A stretch of DNA of 64,000 bases from CAYRTV01 sp964505785 (GCA_964505785.1 CAZDJZ010000007.1:47943-111942), one strand, 5' to 3'; counted from the first letter of the stretch, positions 7,785-17,102 are shown. The notes: generated by a model not told the origin, from the letters alone. Translations and numbers: made by a program.

Positions 7785-9493
7785 CATCACCGCGCCTGAA
7801 TGTTTCTCTGACAGCGGCGCTGTTTCAGCAATTACAGACCTCCCTGGAAAAAACTGCCGTTGTATTCCGGGACACCCGCGGAGAAGAAATTTTTATTTCC
7901 CGCAGGTCTCTTCTCCAAAAAACGAAAAGATATGCTTCCGCTCTCAAAAAGCAGGGTGTCTTACCGGGACAGATGGTGATTATCGCCCTCCGCCATACAC
8001 CGGAACTGATTTTTACCCTGCTCGGAACCTGGTTCGCAGGGGCCGTCCCTTCACTGTTTCCATACAAGGATTTTTTATTCAGCGGAGACGCGTATCATAC
8101 CCAACTGTCCCAACGGTTAATAAAATCCAAGGCACCCTGGCTTATCACTTTGGATGAATCAGCCGAAACGATACGGAAAATGACCGGAAAAATTCAATCC
8201 TGCATCATCCCGGAAAGCGCATTAAATAAAGAGGATTTCATTCCCGGTTTTTTTAATCCTGAAACAAACCATACCGGAGAAGAAACCGCATATGTCCAAT
8301 ATACAAGCGGAACCACCGGTCATAATAAGGGTGTTTTACTTAGCCATCGCGCCGTGACCGGCATGCTGGATATCTTAAAAATAAAAGTTCACCATTGCAA
8401 AAATGATGTGATCGTCAACTGGCTGCCGCTTTATCATGATTTCGGACTATTCGCCGGCTTTTTACTTCCGCTTTACGCAGGTTTGACCCTGGTTCTCATT
8501 TCTCCTTTTGCCTGGCTTAGGAATCCGGAAATATGGCTTGATGCGATTCACCGTTATAAGGGAACGATCACATATACTCCTAATTCAGGGCTGGAACATA
8601 CATTGAAATATTTCCGGCCGGAAATATATCAAGGAATAAAACTCGATTCGATCAAGATACTGGGCATCGGATCCGAACCAATCCTGCCCGGAAGCGTGGA
8701 TAAATTTTGTCAATTTTTTAAGCGGCTGGGGCTGGATCCATCCACGCTGCGTCCAGGATACGGTTTGGCGGAAAATACTTTGGGTGTCTCCCTTGACACC
8801 GATCCCGGAGGGCCCCATGTCGATTCGGTAAGAATGATCTGCGCCGGCGGAAAGGAACGGGCCGAGCCGGCTCCCCAGAATGATAGTAAAGCTCATAAAT
8901 ATGTAAGCTCCGGGTATCCCTTGGAGAACGTCAACCTGAAAATCCTGGACCAAAAAGGGGACGCCCTTCCGGAACGCTGCATAGGCGAAATCGTCTTTAA
9001 CAGCCCTTACATGTTCAAAGGTTATCTTGATGGGAAATTATCCTGTTCTTCGCCTCAAGCCGGCGCCAACGGATATTTCAGAACCGGAGACATGGGTTAT
9101 ATTGCAAATGGAAAATTATATGTCTGCGGCCGCAGCAAGGATTTGATCATCATGGGGGGGGGAAATTTTTTCGCGGAGGATCTTGAAGCAGCCCTGGATT
9201 CCATCTCCGGTGTTTCGCCCCGCAGCAGTGTCATCCTCGGCATTTCCGATCCAAAAAGCGGCACGGAAAACGTGATTGTCCTGGCTGGAATATATCCGGG
9301 CTTAAATAATGATACCCGGCACGAAATCGACAGGTCTATCCGCCGGATTCTCTTCCAATCTTTTGGAATTACCGCTCAAGAAGTTCACCTGGTTAAACCC
9401 AATTGGATCACAAAAACCCATAACGGCAAGGTATCCCGCGCCGCCGCCCGTTTTAAATACGCACAGTGGAAAAAAGAGGGCCGCTTAAAATGA
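7781..9493 (+). CDS. AMP-dependent acyl ligase, fatty-acyl-AMP-ligase-like (FAAL)
   Basis: This 570-residue adenylate-forming enzyme has the P-loop-like motif YTSGTTGHNKG (about 174-184), the WLPLYHDFG segment characteristic of FAAL-type ligases, PGYGLAENTLGV for adenine/AMP binding, and the hinge motif GRSKDLIIMGGGNFFAEDLE. FAALs activate a carboxylic acid as acyl-AMP and pass it to a carrier protein rather than CoA. Its coupling to the ACP gene through a 4-base overlap supports that. In the dlt operon this position is taken by the D-alanine ligase DltA; here the motifs favour a fatty or hydroxy acid. The next gene overlaps its stop by 4 bases. Substrate is inferred only. Confidence 0.88.
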   Translation: MTSPRLNVSLTAALFQQLQTSLEKTAVVFRDTRGEEIFISRRSLLQKTKRYASALKKQGVLPGQMVIIALRHTPELIFTLLGTWFAGAVPSLFPYKDFLFSGDAYHTQLSQRLIKSKAPWLITLDESAETIRKMTGKIQSCIIPESALNKEDFIPGFFNPETNHTGEETAYVQYTSGTTGHNKGVLLSHRAVTGMLDILKIKVHHCKNDVIVNWLPLYHDFGLFAGFLLPLYAGLTLVLISPFAWLRNPEIWLDAIHRYKGTITYTPNSGLEHTLKYFRPEIYQGIKLDSIKILGIGSEPILPGSVDKFCQFFKRLGLDPSTLRPGYGLAENTLGVSLDTDPGGPHVDSVRMICAGGKERAEPAPQNDSKAHKYVSSGYPLENVNLKILDQKGDALPERCIGEIVFNSPYMFKGYLDGKLSCSSPQAGANGYFRTGDMGYIANGKLYVCGRSKDLIIMGGGNFFAEDLEAALDSISGVSPRSSVILGISDPKSGTENVIVLAGIYPGLNNDTRHEIDRSIRRILFQSFGITAQEVHLVKPNWITKTHNGKVSRAAARFKYAQWKKEGRLK

Positions 9494-10788
9494 AAATTGC
9501 GCTGATTCAACCCAAATTTACTTTCCCCGGATTATGCTGCAGCCCCATAATCACCTCCGCTCTGTCGGATATCCATACGTATTTCCTGCGCTGGAATACC
9601 CCTAACCTCGGATTATTAACGATAGCCGCATATATTCCGGAAGACTGGGATATAAGCTATATTCATAAAGAGGCCAAGGAAATTGACTGCTTCGAAGATT
9701 TTGACCTGGTCGCCCTCAGCTGCATGACCCGCGAAGCGGAAACTGTATATGAAATTTCCAGCCGTTTCCGCAAAAAGGGAATATATACTGTCGTCGGGGG
9801 CATCCACGCTTCTGTTTTCCCCGAGGAAGCCCACCGCTATGCAGATACGGTTTTCGTCGGCGAAGCTGAAGAAACATTCCCGCGTTTCCTGCAGGACTTC
9901 CGGGCCGGACAGGCCGCTGAAATCTATCAATCCCCGGACCCGGTTGACCTGACCTTGTCTCCCAAGCCCCGTTTCAGCATCCTGCCTCACCGGTATCCCG
10001 GCTACCCTATTCAAACAACACGCGGATGTCCGCATGGATGTGAATTCTGCGCCGCCAGTCTTTACGGCCGAAAATACAGGTATAAAGAAATTGATCAAAT
10101 CATCGATGAAATTTCTTATTTAAAATCATTGGTGTCCAATCCTTTTATTGTATTTTCCGATGACAACTTATTTGTAAATAAACCCCGTTCCCTAAAGCTC
10201 CTTGAAAAATTAATTCCATTAAAGGTCGAATGGCAGGCTATTACAGATGTCTCCACAGCGGATGATCCAGAATTGCTCCGCCTGCTTTACAGGGCGGGCT
10301 GCCGGGAAATCTTTTTAGGCCTTGAGAGCCTGAATCCTGATCACATCCGCAATATAGATCCCAATGGTTGGAAGTCGAGGAGGGTTAAGCATTACCAGGC
10401 CTGCATTCAAAAAATAAAACACGAGGGCATCCGGGTATTGGGGGCCTTCATCCTCGGTTTTGATGATCAAACTCCGGAAGATTTCCAGGCCGTCAAGCAG
10501 TTTGTTCTGGATAATCACATCATGCCTCAATATTCAATTCTAACACCAGTCCCCGGATCAAAACTTTATTCCAAGTATAAAAAAGCGGGACGCCTTCTGA
10601 AAGACAAATCCTGGAGGTATTATAATTTCCTGGATTGCGTCTTTAAGCATCCTATTATGACGGCCGAGGAATTGGAAACAGCGATAGCGGACCTTTATAA
10701 ATCCACCTTTACAAGAGAGCATATGTCTCTGATTATAAAAGACATGATCCAGGCGAAAAAACGCAACCGCATGCGGAAATTATCATGA
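9490..10788 (+). CDS. B12-binding-domain radical SAM enzyme
   Basis: About 432 residues. The N-terminal 150 or so form a cobalamin-binding-like Rossmann domain (DLVALSCMTREAE, YTVVGGIHASVFPEE, VFVGEAEETFPRF). The radical SAM core begins with RGCPHGCEFC near residue 180, giving the CxxxCxxC that binds the 4Fe-4S cluster. Enzymes of this architecture methylate unactivated carbons or rearrange lipids and antibiotics. I chose the ATG at 9490, which overlaps the ligase stop (ATGA), over 9466. It is the last gene of the acylation operon and its end overlaps the convergent LarA-family gene by 6 bases. A role in tailoring the acyl chain is attractive but unproven. Confidence 0.88.
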   Translation: MKIALIQPKFTFPGLCCSPIITSALSDIHTYFLRWNTPNLGLLTIAAYIPEDWDISYIHKEAKEIDCFEDFDLVALSCMTREAETVYEISSRFRKKGIYTVVGGIHASVFPEEAHRYADTVFVGEAEETFPRFLQDFRAGQAAEIYQSPDPVDLTLSPKPRFSILPHRYPGYPIQTTRGCPHGCEFCAASLYGRKYRYKEIDQIIDEISYLKSLVSNPFIVFSDDNLFVNKPRSLKLLEKLIPLKVEWQAITDVSTADDPELLRLLYRAGCREIFLGLESLNPDHIRNIDPNGWKSRRVKHYQACIQKIKHEGIRVLGAFILGFDDQTPEDFQAVKQFVLDNHIMPQYSILTPVPGSKLYSKYKKAGRLLKDKSWRYYNFLDCVFKHPIMTAEELETAIADLYKSTFTREHMSLIIKDMIQAKKRNRMRKLS

Positions 10789-12048
10789 ATGAACCGGATC
10801 TCCCGTATAATGCGGAACCACGGAAATGCCATAGGGCATAACCCAAACCAAGGCGCCGGGGCCCTTAATTTCCATTGCCTGGTCCAGGGCGGACTGGACT
10901 GAGCAGAACTGGGGGAAGAAAAGCTTATTGCGAATTTGATTCGGCAATTCTGAAACAAGATAAATGGGCGTCCGCAAGTGAATAGCGGCCATACGGGAAG
11001 CAATATGGCGGCCCTGCACAAAATGAGACTCTAATTCAGCCGCCAGGTCTTCCGGACGAGGATTGTCCTCAAACACACCGGCAAAAACCGGCACCCCAAG
11101 CCCTTCCTTACATTCTCCTGCCGCAATCATAATGCCGTCTTTTTTAAGGGCGGGCAAAGCATGTTCCATGGCTTTATGGGTTTGATAAAGATCACAGTCT
11201 TTGGGGTCGCCTCCCGGGGTAACGACCACAATATCCGCCCGGTGGTCTATCTTGAGTCGCGCAGTCCGGTCTAGAAACCGGGCCCCTTCCCGGTGAGCAG
11301 CCCGGACATCGCCGGCCACAATCCGCAAGAGTTCTTTCTTTCCGTTTAATACCGCATTAACGATAAAATCCACACCAGCCATGTCCGCGATTTCCTCCAG
11401 CTCGCTGCGCAAGGGATTTCCTTCCAGATTTCCCGGCCTGCACCCGGAGCTGGTGAAGCGGCTGTGATTGGCCGATGCCGTCTCACGGCTGCATAACCCC
11501 GGAGCCACAGCCTTGGCTCCGCCGCTGTACCCGGCAAAATAATGAAATTCAATATTCCCGGTGGCAATGATAAAATCCGCCTTCATGGCTTCCCGGAATA
11601 TCTCCGCCCGGGTGCCGAGAGAGGTGGTGCCGGCATAAATACAATCCCCGGGATTGTGTTCGATGCAGCGGTAATTCCTGTAAATTTCTTCGCCGATCAA
11701 ATGGATTTTCTCCTCTTCCGTCTGCGGCCGGTGGATACCCAGAGCAAACACAATAGTTATATCGCCGGATGATACGCCTCCTATATGCAGCTCCTCCAGA
11801 ATCGGGGGAAGCAGAACGTGACTTGGAGACGGCCGGGTAATATCGCTGACAACAATTAAAATTGTCTTATTCGGCCTGACGCGGTCCCGCAAACAGGAGC
11901 TGGAAATGGGATCCGCCAGCGCTCGGCGGACTTCGGCTTCCGGATCCGGGATCGGGGGAACTTTTTCCGGCTGCAGCAAACCTAAATAATTTTTATCCGG
12001 AAGCCTGAGCGTTATCGTTTTTTTTCCGTAAGGCAATTTAATTTTCAT
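10783..12048 (-). CDS. LarA-family protein (nickel-pincer lactate racemase family, DUF2088)
   Basis: A 421-residue protein with the landmarks of the LarA family: VSDITRPSPSH, the FALGIHRPQT loop, and GNIEFHYFAGYSGGAKAV, which carries the His and the Lys that in LarA binds the pyridinium cofactor; ETASANH supplies a further His. LarA racemizes lactate with a nickel pincer nucleotide. Many family members act on other 2-hydroxy acids, so the substrate cannot be set. The cofactor makers larB, larC and larE are not in the window. It runs convergent to the radical SAM gene and overlaps its end by 6 bases. Confidence 0.85.
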   Translation of the reverse strand: MKIKLPYGKKTITLRLPDKNYLGLLQPEKVPPIPDPEAEVRRALADPISSSCLRDRVRPNKTILIVVSDITRPSPSHVLLPPILEELHIGGVSSGDITIVFALGIHRPQTEEEKIHLIGEEIYRNYRCIEHNPGDCIYAGTTSLGTRAEIFREAMKADFIIATGNIEFHYFAGYSGGAKAVAPGLCSRETASANHSRFTSSGCRPGNLEGNPLRSELEEIADMAGVDFIVNAVLNGKKELLRIVAGDVRAAHREGARFLDRTARLKIDHRADIVVVTPGGDPKDCDLYQTHKAMEHALPALKKDGIMIAAGECKEGLGVPVFAGVFEDNPRPEDLAAELESHFVQGRHIASRMAAIHLRTPIYLVSELPNQIRNKLFFPQFCSVQSALDQAMEIKGPGALVWVMPYGISVVPHYTGDPVHS

Positions 12049-12056
12049 TTTTTTGA

Positions 12057-12172
12057 CCTGGATTATCCAGCCTGGCTTATTTCATAGCCTTAACTATTCA
12101 TCAAAAAATTGTGATATTTTTGCAATCTTTTTGTTATCATCGATAAACATGCTTTTAGAAAAGGATAGGTAT
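12057..12172. repeat. Degenerate A-family remnant, copy A6
   Basis: The stretch begins with the palindrome CTGGATTATCCAG (12058-12070) only 8 bases upstream of the LarA-family start. It continues with CTATTCATCAAAAAATTGTGAT and TTTTAGAAAAGGA, aligning with copy A5 (35137 onward). The distal partner arm is missing. The rest of the gap up to the alkaline phosphatase gene is AT-rich and shows no gene. Confidence 0.5.
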
Positions 12173-12281
12173 AATAAGCTCGATAAATAAAATAACATCA
12201 TGAACAGTAAAAATTAATTTAGTCTTAACATATTTTCATTATACAATACATACTTATTTAAAATTCCAAATGGAGTTATTC

Positions 12282-13817
12282 ATGGAAACACACGCAAGCA
12301 AACTTATATGGGCAAAGATCATCATTCTTTCTGTTATTTTGGCGTTATTCCTTTCAGGATGCGGACCGCTGCAGGAGGACCGGCCGGCAGCGCCAAAATA
12401 TATTTTCTTATTCATCGGGGATGGTATGGGCCGGTCCCAAATCACGGCGGCCGAAATTTACACTTACGCCTTGAAACACCGGGATACCGGATTTGAAAGT
12501 CTAAGCTTCAGTGATTTCCCCAGTCTCGGTGAGATAACCACATTTTCTTCTAATTCCTACTTCACGGATTCTGCCGCATCCGGCACCGCCTTGGCATCCG
12601 GTTATAAAACCAAAAATGGAAAAATCAATATCAATGAAGACGGAACACTTTCCTTTGTCACTCTGGCTGAATCCGCACAAGCAGCGGGACGAAAGATCGG
12701 TATTCTTTCCAGTGTTCCCTTGGATCACGCCACTCCCGCCGGTTTTTACGCCCGGGTTCCTTACCGCTGGCACTACTATGATATATCTATTCAAATGGCG
12801 GAATGCGGATTTGATTTTTTCGGCGGCGGCGGGCTGAATTATCCCACTGGAAGGCTGGGGCAGCAAAAAGATGCCCGGGAATATGCCCGGGAGCGAGGAT
12901 ATACCATCACGAATACCAACGAGGATTTCGAAAACTTGAAACCCGGAGCCGGAAAAACCTGGGCCATCAGCCAAATCCTAACCCGGAAAAACGCCCTGCC
13001 TTATGAAATCGACCGCCCTTTAGAATGTCTCACCCTCGCAGATTTCACCAGGAAAGCGATTTCCCTCCTCGAAAATGAAAACGGGTTTTTTATAATGGCT
13101 GAAGGGGGAAAAATCGATTGGGCCTGTCACGATAATGACGCAGCTTCAACCATTCATGAAGTGCTGGCCTTTGCTGACGCCGTGCAGGAAGCAGTTGATT
13201 TTTATCACCGGCACCCAGACGAGACTTTGATTGTGGTCACGGCCGATCATGAAACGGGGGGAATGATGCTCGGATCGGAAAAAGCAGGGGGAAATTTACA
13301 TCTGAATATCCTGTCCCATCAAAACATGTCCCTGGATCAATTCAACAAACAGGTCATCAAGCCCTATCTGGCTCTGACCGATGAGGAAAACCGCAACCTG
13401 GAAGATCTCTATCCTGAAATCCAAGAAAAATTTGGATTGATAAAACTCGATAATGCAGCCCGCAAAGCCTTAAAGAAGAAGGCCCTCGATGGAAACCGGA
13501 GGGCAGAGGAAAAAATACGGCTGGCTTTATCCCCAATGGAATGGAAAGAAATGGAAGAAGCCCTGGCGGATCCGCGCACATCCACACTGGGGTTTTCTAT
13601 TGTCAGAATATTGAATGAAAAGGCCGGCATTTCCTGGGGGTCCTATAACCATTCCGGATCCCGGGTGCCGGTTTTTGCGCTTGGAGCCGGAGCGGATCAA
13701 TTTGAAGGATCCTATGATAATACCGGCATTGCCAAAAAATTATTCCATATATTAGATCTGCCATGGCCGCAGCCGGTTGAAACACCCCAGGATTCGGCGG
13801 CAATCAATCCCCATTAA
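12282..13817 (+). CDS. Alkaline phosphatase (PhoA family) lipoprotein
   Basis: About 511 residues. The N-terminus is a lipoprotein signal ending in FLSGC. The catalytic serine lies in FTDSAASGTALASG (about residue 96). Metal ligands are seen in FIGDGMGRSQ, DHATPAGF, KIDWACHDND, TADHETGG and NHSGSRVPVF, as in the E. coli enzyme. It should remove phosphate from external esters in the periplasm or at the membrane surface. I start at the ATG at 12282, which has GGAG 6 bases upstream, rather than at 12270. The gene is monocistronic by spacing. Confidence 0.9.
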   Translation: METHASKLIWAKIIILSVILALFLSGCGPLQEDRPAAPKYIFLFIGDGMGRSQITAAEIYTYALKHRDTGFESLSFSDFPSLGEITTFSSNSYFTDSAASGTALASGYKTKNGKININEDGTLSFVTLAESAQAAGRKIGILSSVPLDHATPAGFYARVPYRWHYYDISIQMAECGFDFFGGGGLNYPTGRLGQQKDAREYARERGYTITNTNEDFENLKPGAGKTWAISQILTRKNALPYEIDRPLECLTLADFTRKAISLLENENGFFIMAEGGKIDWACHDNDAASTIHEVLAFADAVQEAVDFYHRHPDETLIVVTADHETGGMMLGSEKAGGNLHLNILSHQNMSLDQFNKQVIKPYLALTDEENRNLEDLYPEIQEKFGLIKLDNAARKALKKKALDGNRRAEEKIRLALSPMEWKEMEEALADPRTSTLGFSIVRILNEKAGISWGSYNHSGSRVPVFALGAGADQFEGSYDNTGIAKKLFHILDLPWPQPVETPQDSAAINPH

Positions 13818-13899
13818 CATATCCACATAGACAAGAACCGCATTTATGAGTATACTCTGAAACTAATTCAAAAATCCTGTTTGCCGCATGGAGTGAAAC

Positions 13900-14052
13900 A
13901 TGGATGCTGTTCTGGGAATAATTTTTCTTTTTGTGTCTCTGGCCCTGCTTATATCCATCACTGTCTGGAGCCGAAGAATTATTAAATTCATCCATGAAAA
14001 CGATCTCAAATCTGCAAGGGAAATTTTAAAGGCCTGGTATGAAAGAAAATAG
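13900..14052 (+). CDS. Small single-pass membrane protein (50 aa), overlapping the permease gene
   Basis: Found by reading the sequence; it falls below usual length cut-offs. An ATG at 13900 follows GGAG with a 6-base gap. The 50-residue product has one membrane helix (GIIFLFVSLALLISITVW), then a basic patch (SRRIIKF) and an amphipathic tail (ENDLKSAREILKAWYERK). The stop lies inside the permease gene, giving a 14-base overlap in another frame. The overlap suggests translational coupling and a possible regulatory subunit role for the transporter. Function is unknown. Confidence 0.65.
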   Translation: MDAVLGIIFLFVSLALLISITVWSRRIIKFIHENDLKSAREILKAWYERK

Positions 14053-16309
14053 CAGCCATTCAATTATCTCAACAGAACTGTCCCGAGACTTGAAGCTCTT
14101 CCATATCACGATGATGGGGCTGGGAATGATGATCGGTGCCGGCGTTTTCCTGGGAATAGGCAACGCTGTCGGCGTAGCCGGCCCCGGCGGAGTCCTCCTT
14201 ACTTTTGCATTCAACGGGGTTATTGCGATTTTCACAGCCCTTTCTTATGCAGAGCTGAGTTCAGCTGTTCCTAATGCCGGCGGCGCTTATAATTTTGCCA
14301 GACTGGCATTTGGGCGTGCCACAAGTTTTTCCGGCGGCTGGATGGAATGGTTTGCTTCCAGTGTCGCCGGCAGTCTCTACGCCGTCACCTTTGCGATTTA
14401 TACCGTTCGCTACCTTGAAGGTTTGGGTTTTATCGATTGGGTCCCTTTTTCGATCTATGCGACAGAAAAAATCATGGCGTTTTTAATCGCTGTTTTTTTC
14501 CTCTTCATCAATTACAGAGGAGCCGCGGAAACCGGTAAGATCGGGGCTCTTTTCACTTTGGGACAGACACTTTTTCTGTTATTTATCGGCGTTATCGGAA
14601 TCGTCGTCGTAGCCGCCGACCCTTCCCGCCTGGAAAATTTCACTCCCTTTCTCCCCTTAGGGTGGGACAAACTGCTGGTAACTATGGGATTTACTTATGT
14701 AGCGTTCGAAGGATATGAAGTTATCGCCCAAGCCGGGGATGAGACTATCAATCCTAAAAGGAATCTTCCCAAAGCCATGATATATTCCGTCACTCTGGTG
14801 ACAATTACTTATGTAGCCGTAGCTTTTGCTTCCATCATAGCTGTCAAGGCCGGCTCCCCGGGAGTGGAAGGTGCCCCCTGGCAATGGATCGGGAGTTTTC
14901 AAGAAAGGGGCTTCGGAGAAGCTGTTTCCCGGCTGCTGCCCATGGGTAATTTTTTGCTAACCCTGGCGGTCATATTTGCTTCCGTTTCCGCCCTCAATGC
15001 CACTATTTTTTCCGCCACCCGTGCCTCTTATGCACTCGGCCGGGACCGGATGCTGCCTGCATTTTTCGCCCGCATTTCAAAAAAACAAAAAACACCTTGG
15101 GTTGCATTGGTATTCACCGGCTGCATTGTGATTTGTGTGGCGGTCCTCCTGCCCACCAAAGACGTCGCCTCAAGTGCGAGCATCATGTTTCTCTTTCTCT
15201 TTTTTCTGGTTAACCTCAGTGTTATCCGTATTCGGCTGAATATGGGGGATGAACTCAATTACGGCTTCATTATGCCCTTTTTTCCCTGGCCGCCCATTAT
15301 CGCCGTCATTTTACAGGGTATTCTCGCCGTTTGGCTGGTCCATATGAGCATGATCGCCTGGATCATTGCTCCTCTGTGGATTTTAAGCGGAATGGCTATC
15401 TATGCTTTATATTCCCGTTCACATGCGGTTTCCACCCCGGATGAGATTCGGGTGATTGAAGAAGAAAAGGCACCGCCTTCAGACCAGTATCAAATCATGG
15501 TCTCTGTCGCCAATCCGGACAATGCGCTTTCCATGGTGAAAACCACCTATGTGCTGGGGGAAGCCAAAAACGCCCAAATCAATTTACTGCATATGGTTCC
15601 GGTTCCTGAGGAAGTACCGCTCTCCGACGCTGAAAAATTTATGATGGAGGGCAAGGAAGCCATTGTCGAAGCCATGTTGTCTCTCATTCTGAAATTTCCC
15701 ATCACCACTACCATCCGGTATTGCCGGAACATCGCCCGCGGAATATTAAGTGCGCTCAAAGAAAAGAAGGTCAATCTGCTGATTATGGGATGGCATGGAA
15801 AACCCCGCAGTTCCGCCTTCAGGCTGGGCCGCACAATCGATTATATTATGGAACGTGCTCATTCCAATGTCCTGATTCTCAAGGGCTGCAGCTATAAGGC
15901 ATATAAAAGGATTTTAGTACCTGTCGCCGGAGGTCCCAACAGCGCTTTTGCTCTGGAAGTCGCAAGTATTCTAGCCGAAAGAGACAACAGCTCCGTTACC
16001 GCTCTAATGGTTAATGCCGATAAAAAAGATGGTGGCCTTCATAATCTTCCCGAACTGCATAAAAATCATCGTCAGATCAATTTCAACCAGATAAAATCCA
16101 AGCACATAGAAGCACCGGAAGTCAGCCAGGCCATCCTTAATGAATCCGAAGATTATGATCTAGTTGTAATCGGGGCCACTCAAGATCCGCTGCTTCGTCA
16201 GGTCACCAAAGAGTCTATTTCGCATACCATCGCAAAAAAATGCCGTAAACCTTTGATTATGGCTAAAGCTCCGACAAGAATTCGTTCCTGGATCAGCCGC
16301 TGGATTTAA
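14039..16309 (+). CDS. APC-superfamily amino-acid permease fused to two universal-stress-protein domains
   Basis: This 756-residue protein has an APC transporter domain at about residues 1-450 with the signature GMMIGAGVFLGIGNAVG in helix 1 and SYAELSSAVPNAGGAYNF in helix 2. Two UspA-like domains follow. The first begins YQIMVSVANPDN and ends GRTIDYIMERAHSNVLILK; the second begins YKRILVPVAGGPNSAF and ends with VVIGATQDP...SHTIAKKCRKPLIM. Usp domains often bind ATP and may gate transport by energy or stress state. It overlaps the small membrane protein upstream by 14 bases and lies 20 bases before a methyltransferase. Substrate is unknown. Confidence 0.9.
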   Translation: MKENSSHSIISTELSRDLKLFHITMMGLGMMIGAGVFLGIGNAVGVAGPGGVLLTFAFNGVIAIFTALSYAELSSAVPNAGGAYNFARLAFGRATSFSGGWMEWFASSVAGSLYAVTFAIYTVRYLEGLGFIDWVPFSIYATEKIMAFLIAVFFLFINYRGAAETGKIGALFTLGQTLFLLFIGVIGIVVVAADPSRLENFTPFLPLGWDKLLVTMGFTYVAFEGYEVIAQAGDETINPKRNLPKAMIYSVTLVTITYVAVAFASIIAVKAGSPGVEGAPWQWIGSFQERGFGEAVSRLLPMGNFLLTLAVIFASVSALNATIFSATRASYALGRDRMLPAFFARISKKQKTPWVALVFTGCIVICVAVLLPTKDVASSASIMFLFLFFLVNLSVIRIRLNMGDELNYGFIMPFFPWPPIIAVILQGILAVWLVHMSMIAWIIAPLWILSGMAIYALYSRSHAVSTPDEIRVIEEEKAPPSDQYQIMVSVANPDNALSMVKTTYVLGEAKNAQINLLHMVPVPEEVPLSDAEKFMMEGKEAIVEAMLSLILKFPITTTIRYCRNIARGILSALKEKKVNLLIMGWHGKPRSSAFRLGRTIDYIMERAHSNVLILKGCSYKAYKRILVPVAGGPNSAFALEVASILAERDNSSVTALMVNADKKDGGLHNLPELHKNHRQINFNQIKSKHIEAPEVSQAILNESEDYDLVVIGATQDPLLRQVTKESISHTIAKKCRKPLIMAKAPTRIRSWISRWI

Positions 16310-16328
16310 ACGAGCTGGATAAATCAAC

Positions 16329-17054
16329 ATGCCGGTATATGGAAAAGATTTCGCGTTCATATACAACCGGGAATGGAATGATTTTACCGAAAGAACATGG
16401 CCGTTTCTGATAAGGATGGTCCGCCTGCATTCCCCCAAGGCGCTGACCTGGCTTGATATCTGCTGCGGAACCGGAGCCTTGCTTAAACGGGCTGAAGCCG
16501 CCGGGTACTCCATGACCGGCCTTGATTCATCTATTCATCAGCTTCGCTTCGCACAGAAAAATGCACTGCAGGCACAGCTTATCTGTGAAGATGTCCGCTC
16601 CCTGGCTTTCCGCCGCCGTTTTGACGTCATCACCTGCATGTACGACAGCCTGAATTATCTGCTTGAAGAGAAAGAGCTGAAGCAGGCTTTTTCCCGGATC
16701 AGACAGACCGCACATGACCGCAGTCTGTTTATTTTCGACATGAATACCTATGAGGGCCTGGAAGATCACTGGAACCGGACATTTTCCATCAAGCTTAACC
16801 GGGGCGTAGTATTAGTCGATTCATATTTTAATACGGAAACGGCCCTGGGGACCTGCCGCATAAGCGGAGTTCTTCAAAAAGGGCGGAGGCTGCACCGCTT
16901 CCGTGAAAAACACCTTGAACGCGGTTATTCCGCAGAGGAAATACAAAAAGTTCTGGACAAAGCCGGCTTCACTTATATCGCTTATGACGGAGACCGGCTC
17001 TCACAGCCCGGCATGCGGCCTTCACGACTGCTTTATATCTGCCGGCCCGTATGA
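16329..17054 (+). CDS. Class I SAM-dependent methyltransferase
   Basis: A 241-residue protein with the SAM-binding motif LDICCGTGALLKRAEAAG, the acidic strand-2 end GLDSS, and the FDVITCMYDSLNYLLEEKEL segment of motif II. This resembles small-molecule methyltransferases of the PF13649/PF08241 type. It follows the permease by 19 bases and probably shares its transcript. A small hairpin sits about 50 bases after its stop. The substrate cannot be read from the sequence. Confidence 0.82.
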   Translation: MPVYGKDFAFIYNREWNDFTERTWPFLIRMVRLHSPKALTWLDICCGTGALLKRAEAAGYSMTGLDSSIHQLRFAQKNALQAQLICEDVRSLAFRRRFDVITCMYDSLNYLLEEKELKQAFSRIRQTAHDRSLFIFDMNTYEGLEDHWNRTFSIKLNRGVVLVDSYFNTETALGTCRISGVLQKGRRLHRFREKHLERGYSAEEIQKVLDKAGFTYIAYDGDRLSQPGMRPSRLLYICRPV

Positions 17055-17102
17055 ATTAAACAGGCTCCGGGTTCCGGGTTCCAGGTTGTGGGTTGTGAGA
17101 TT

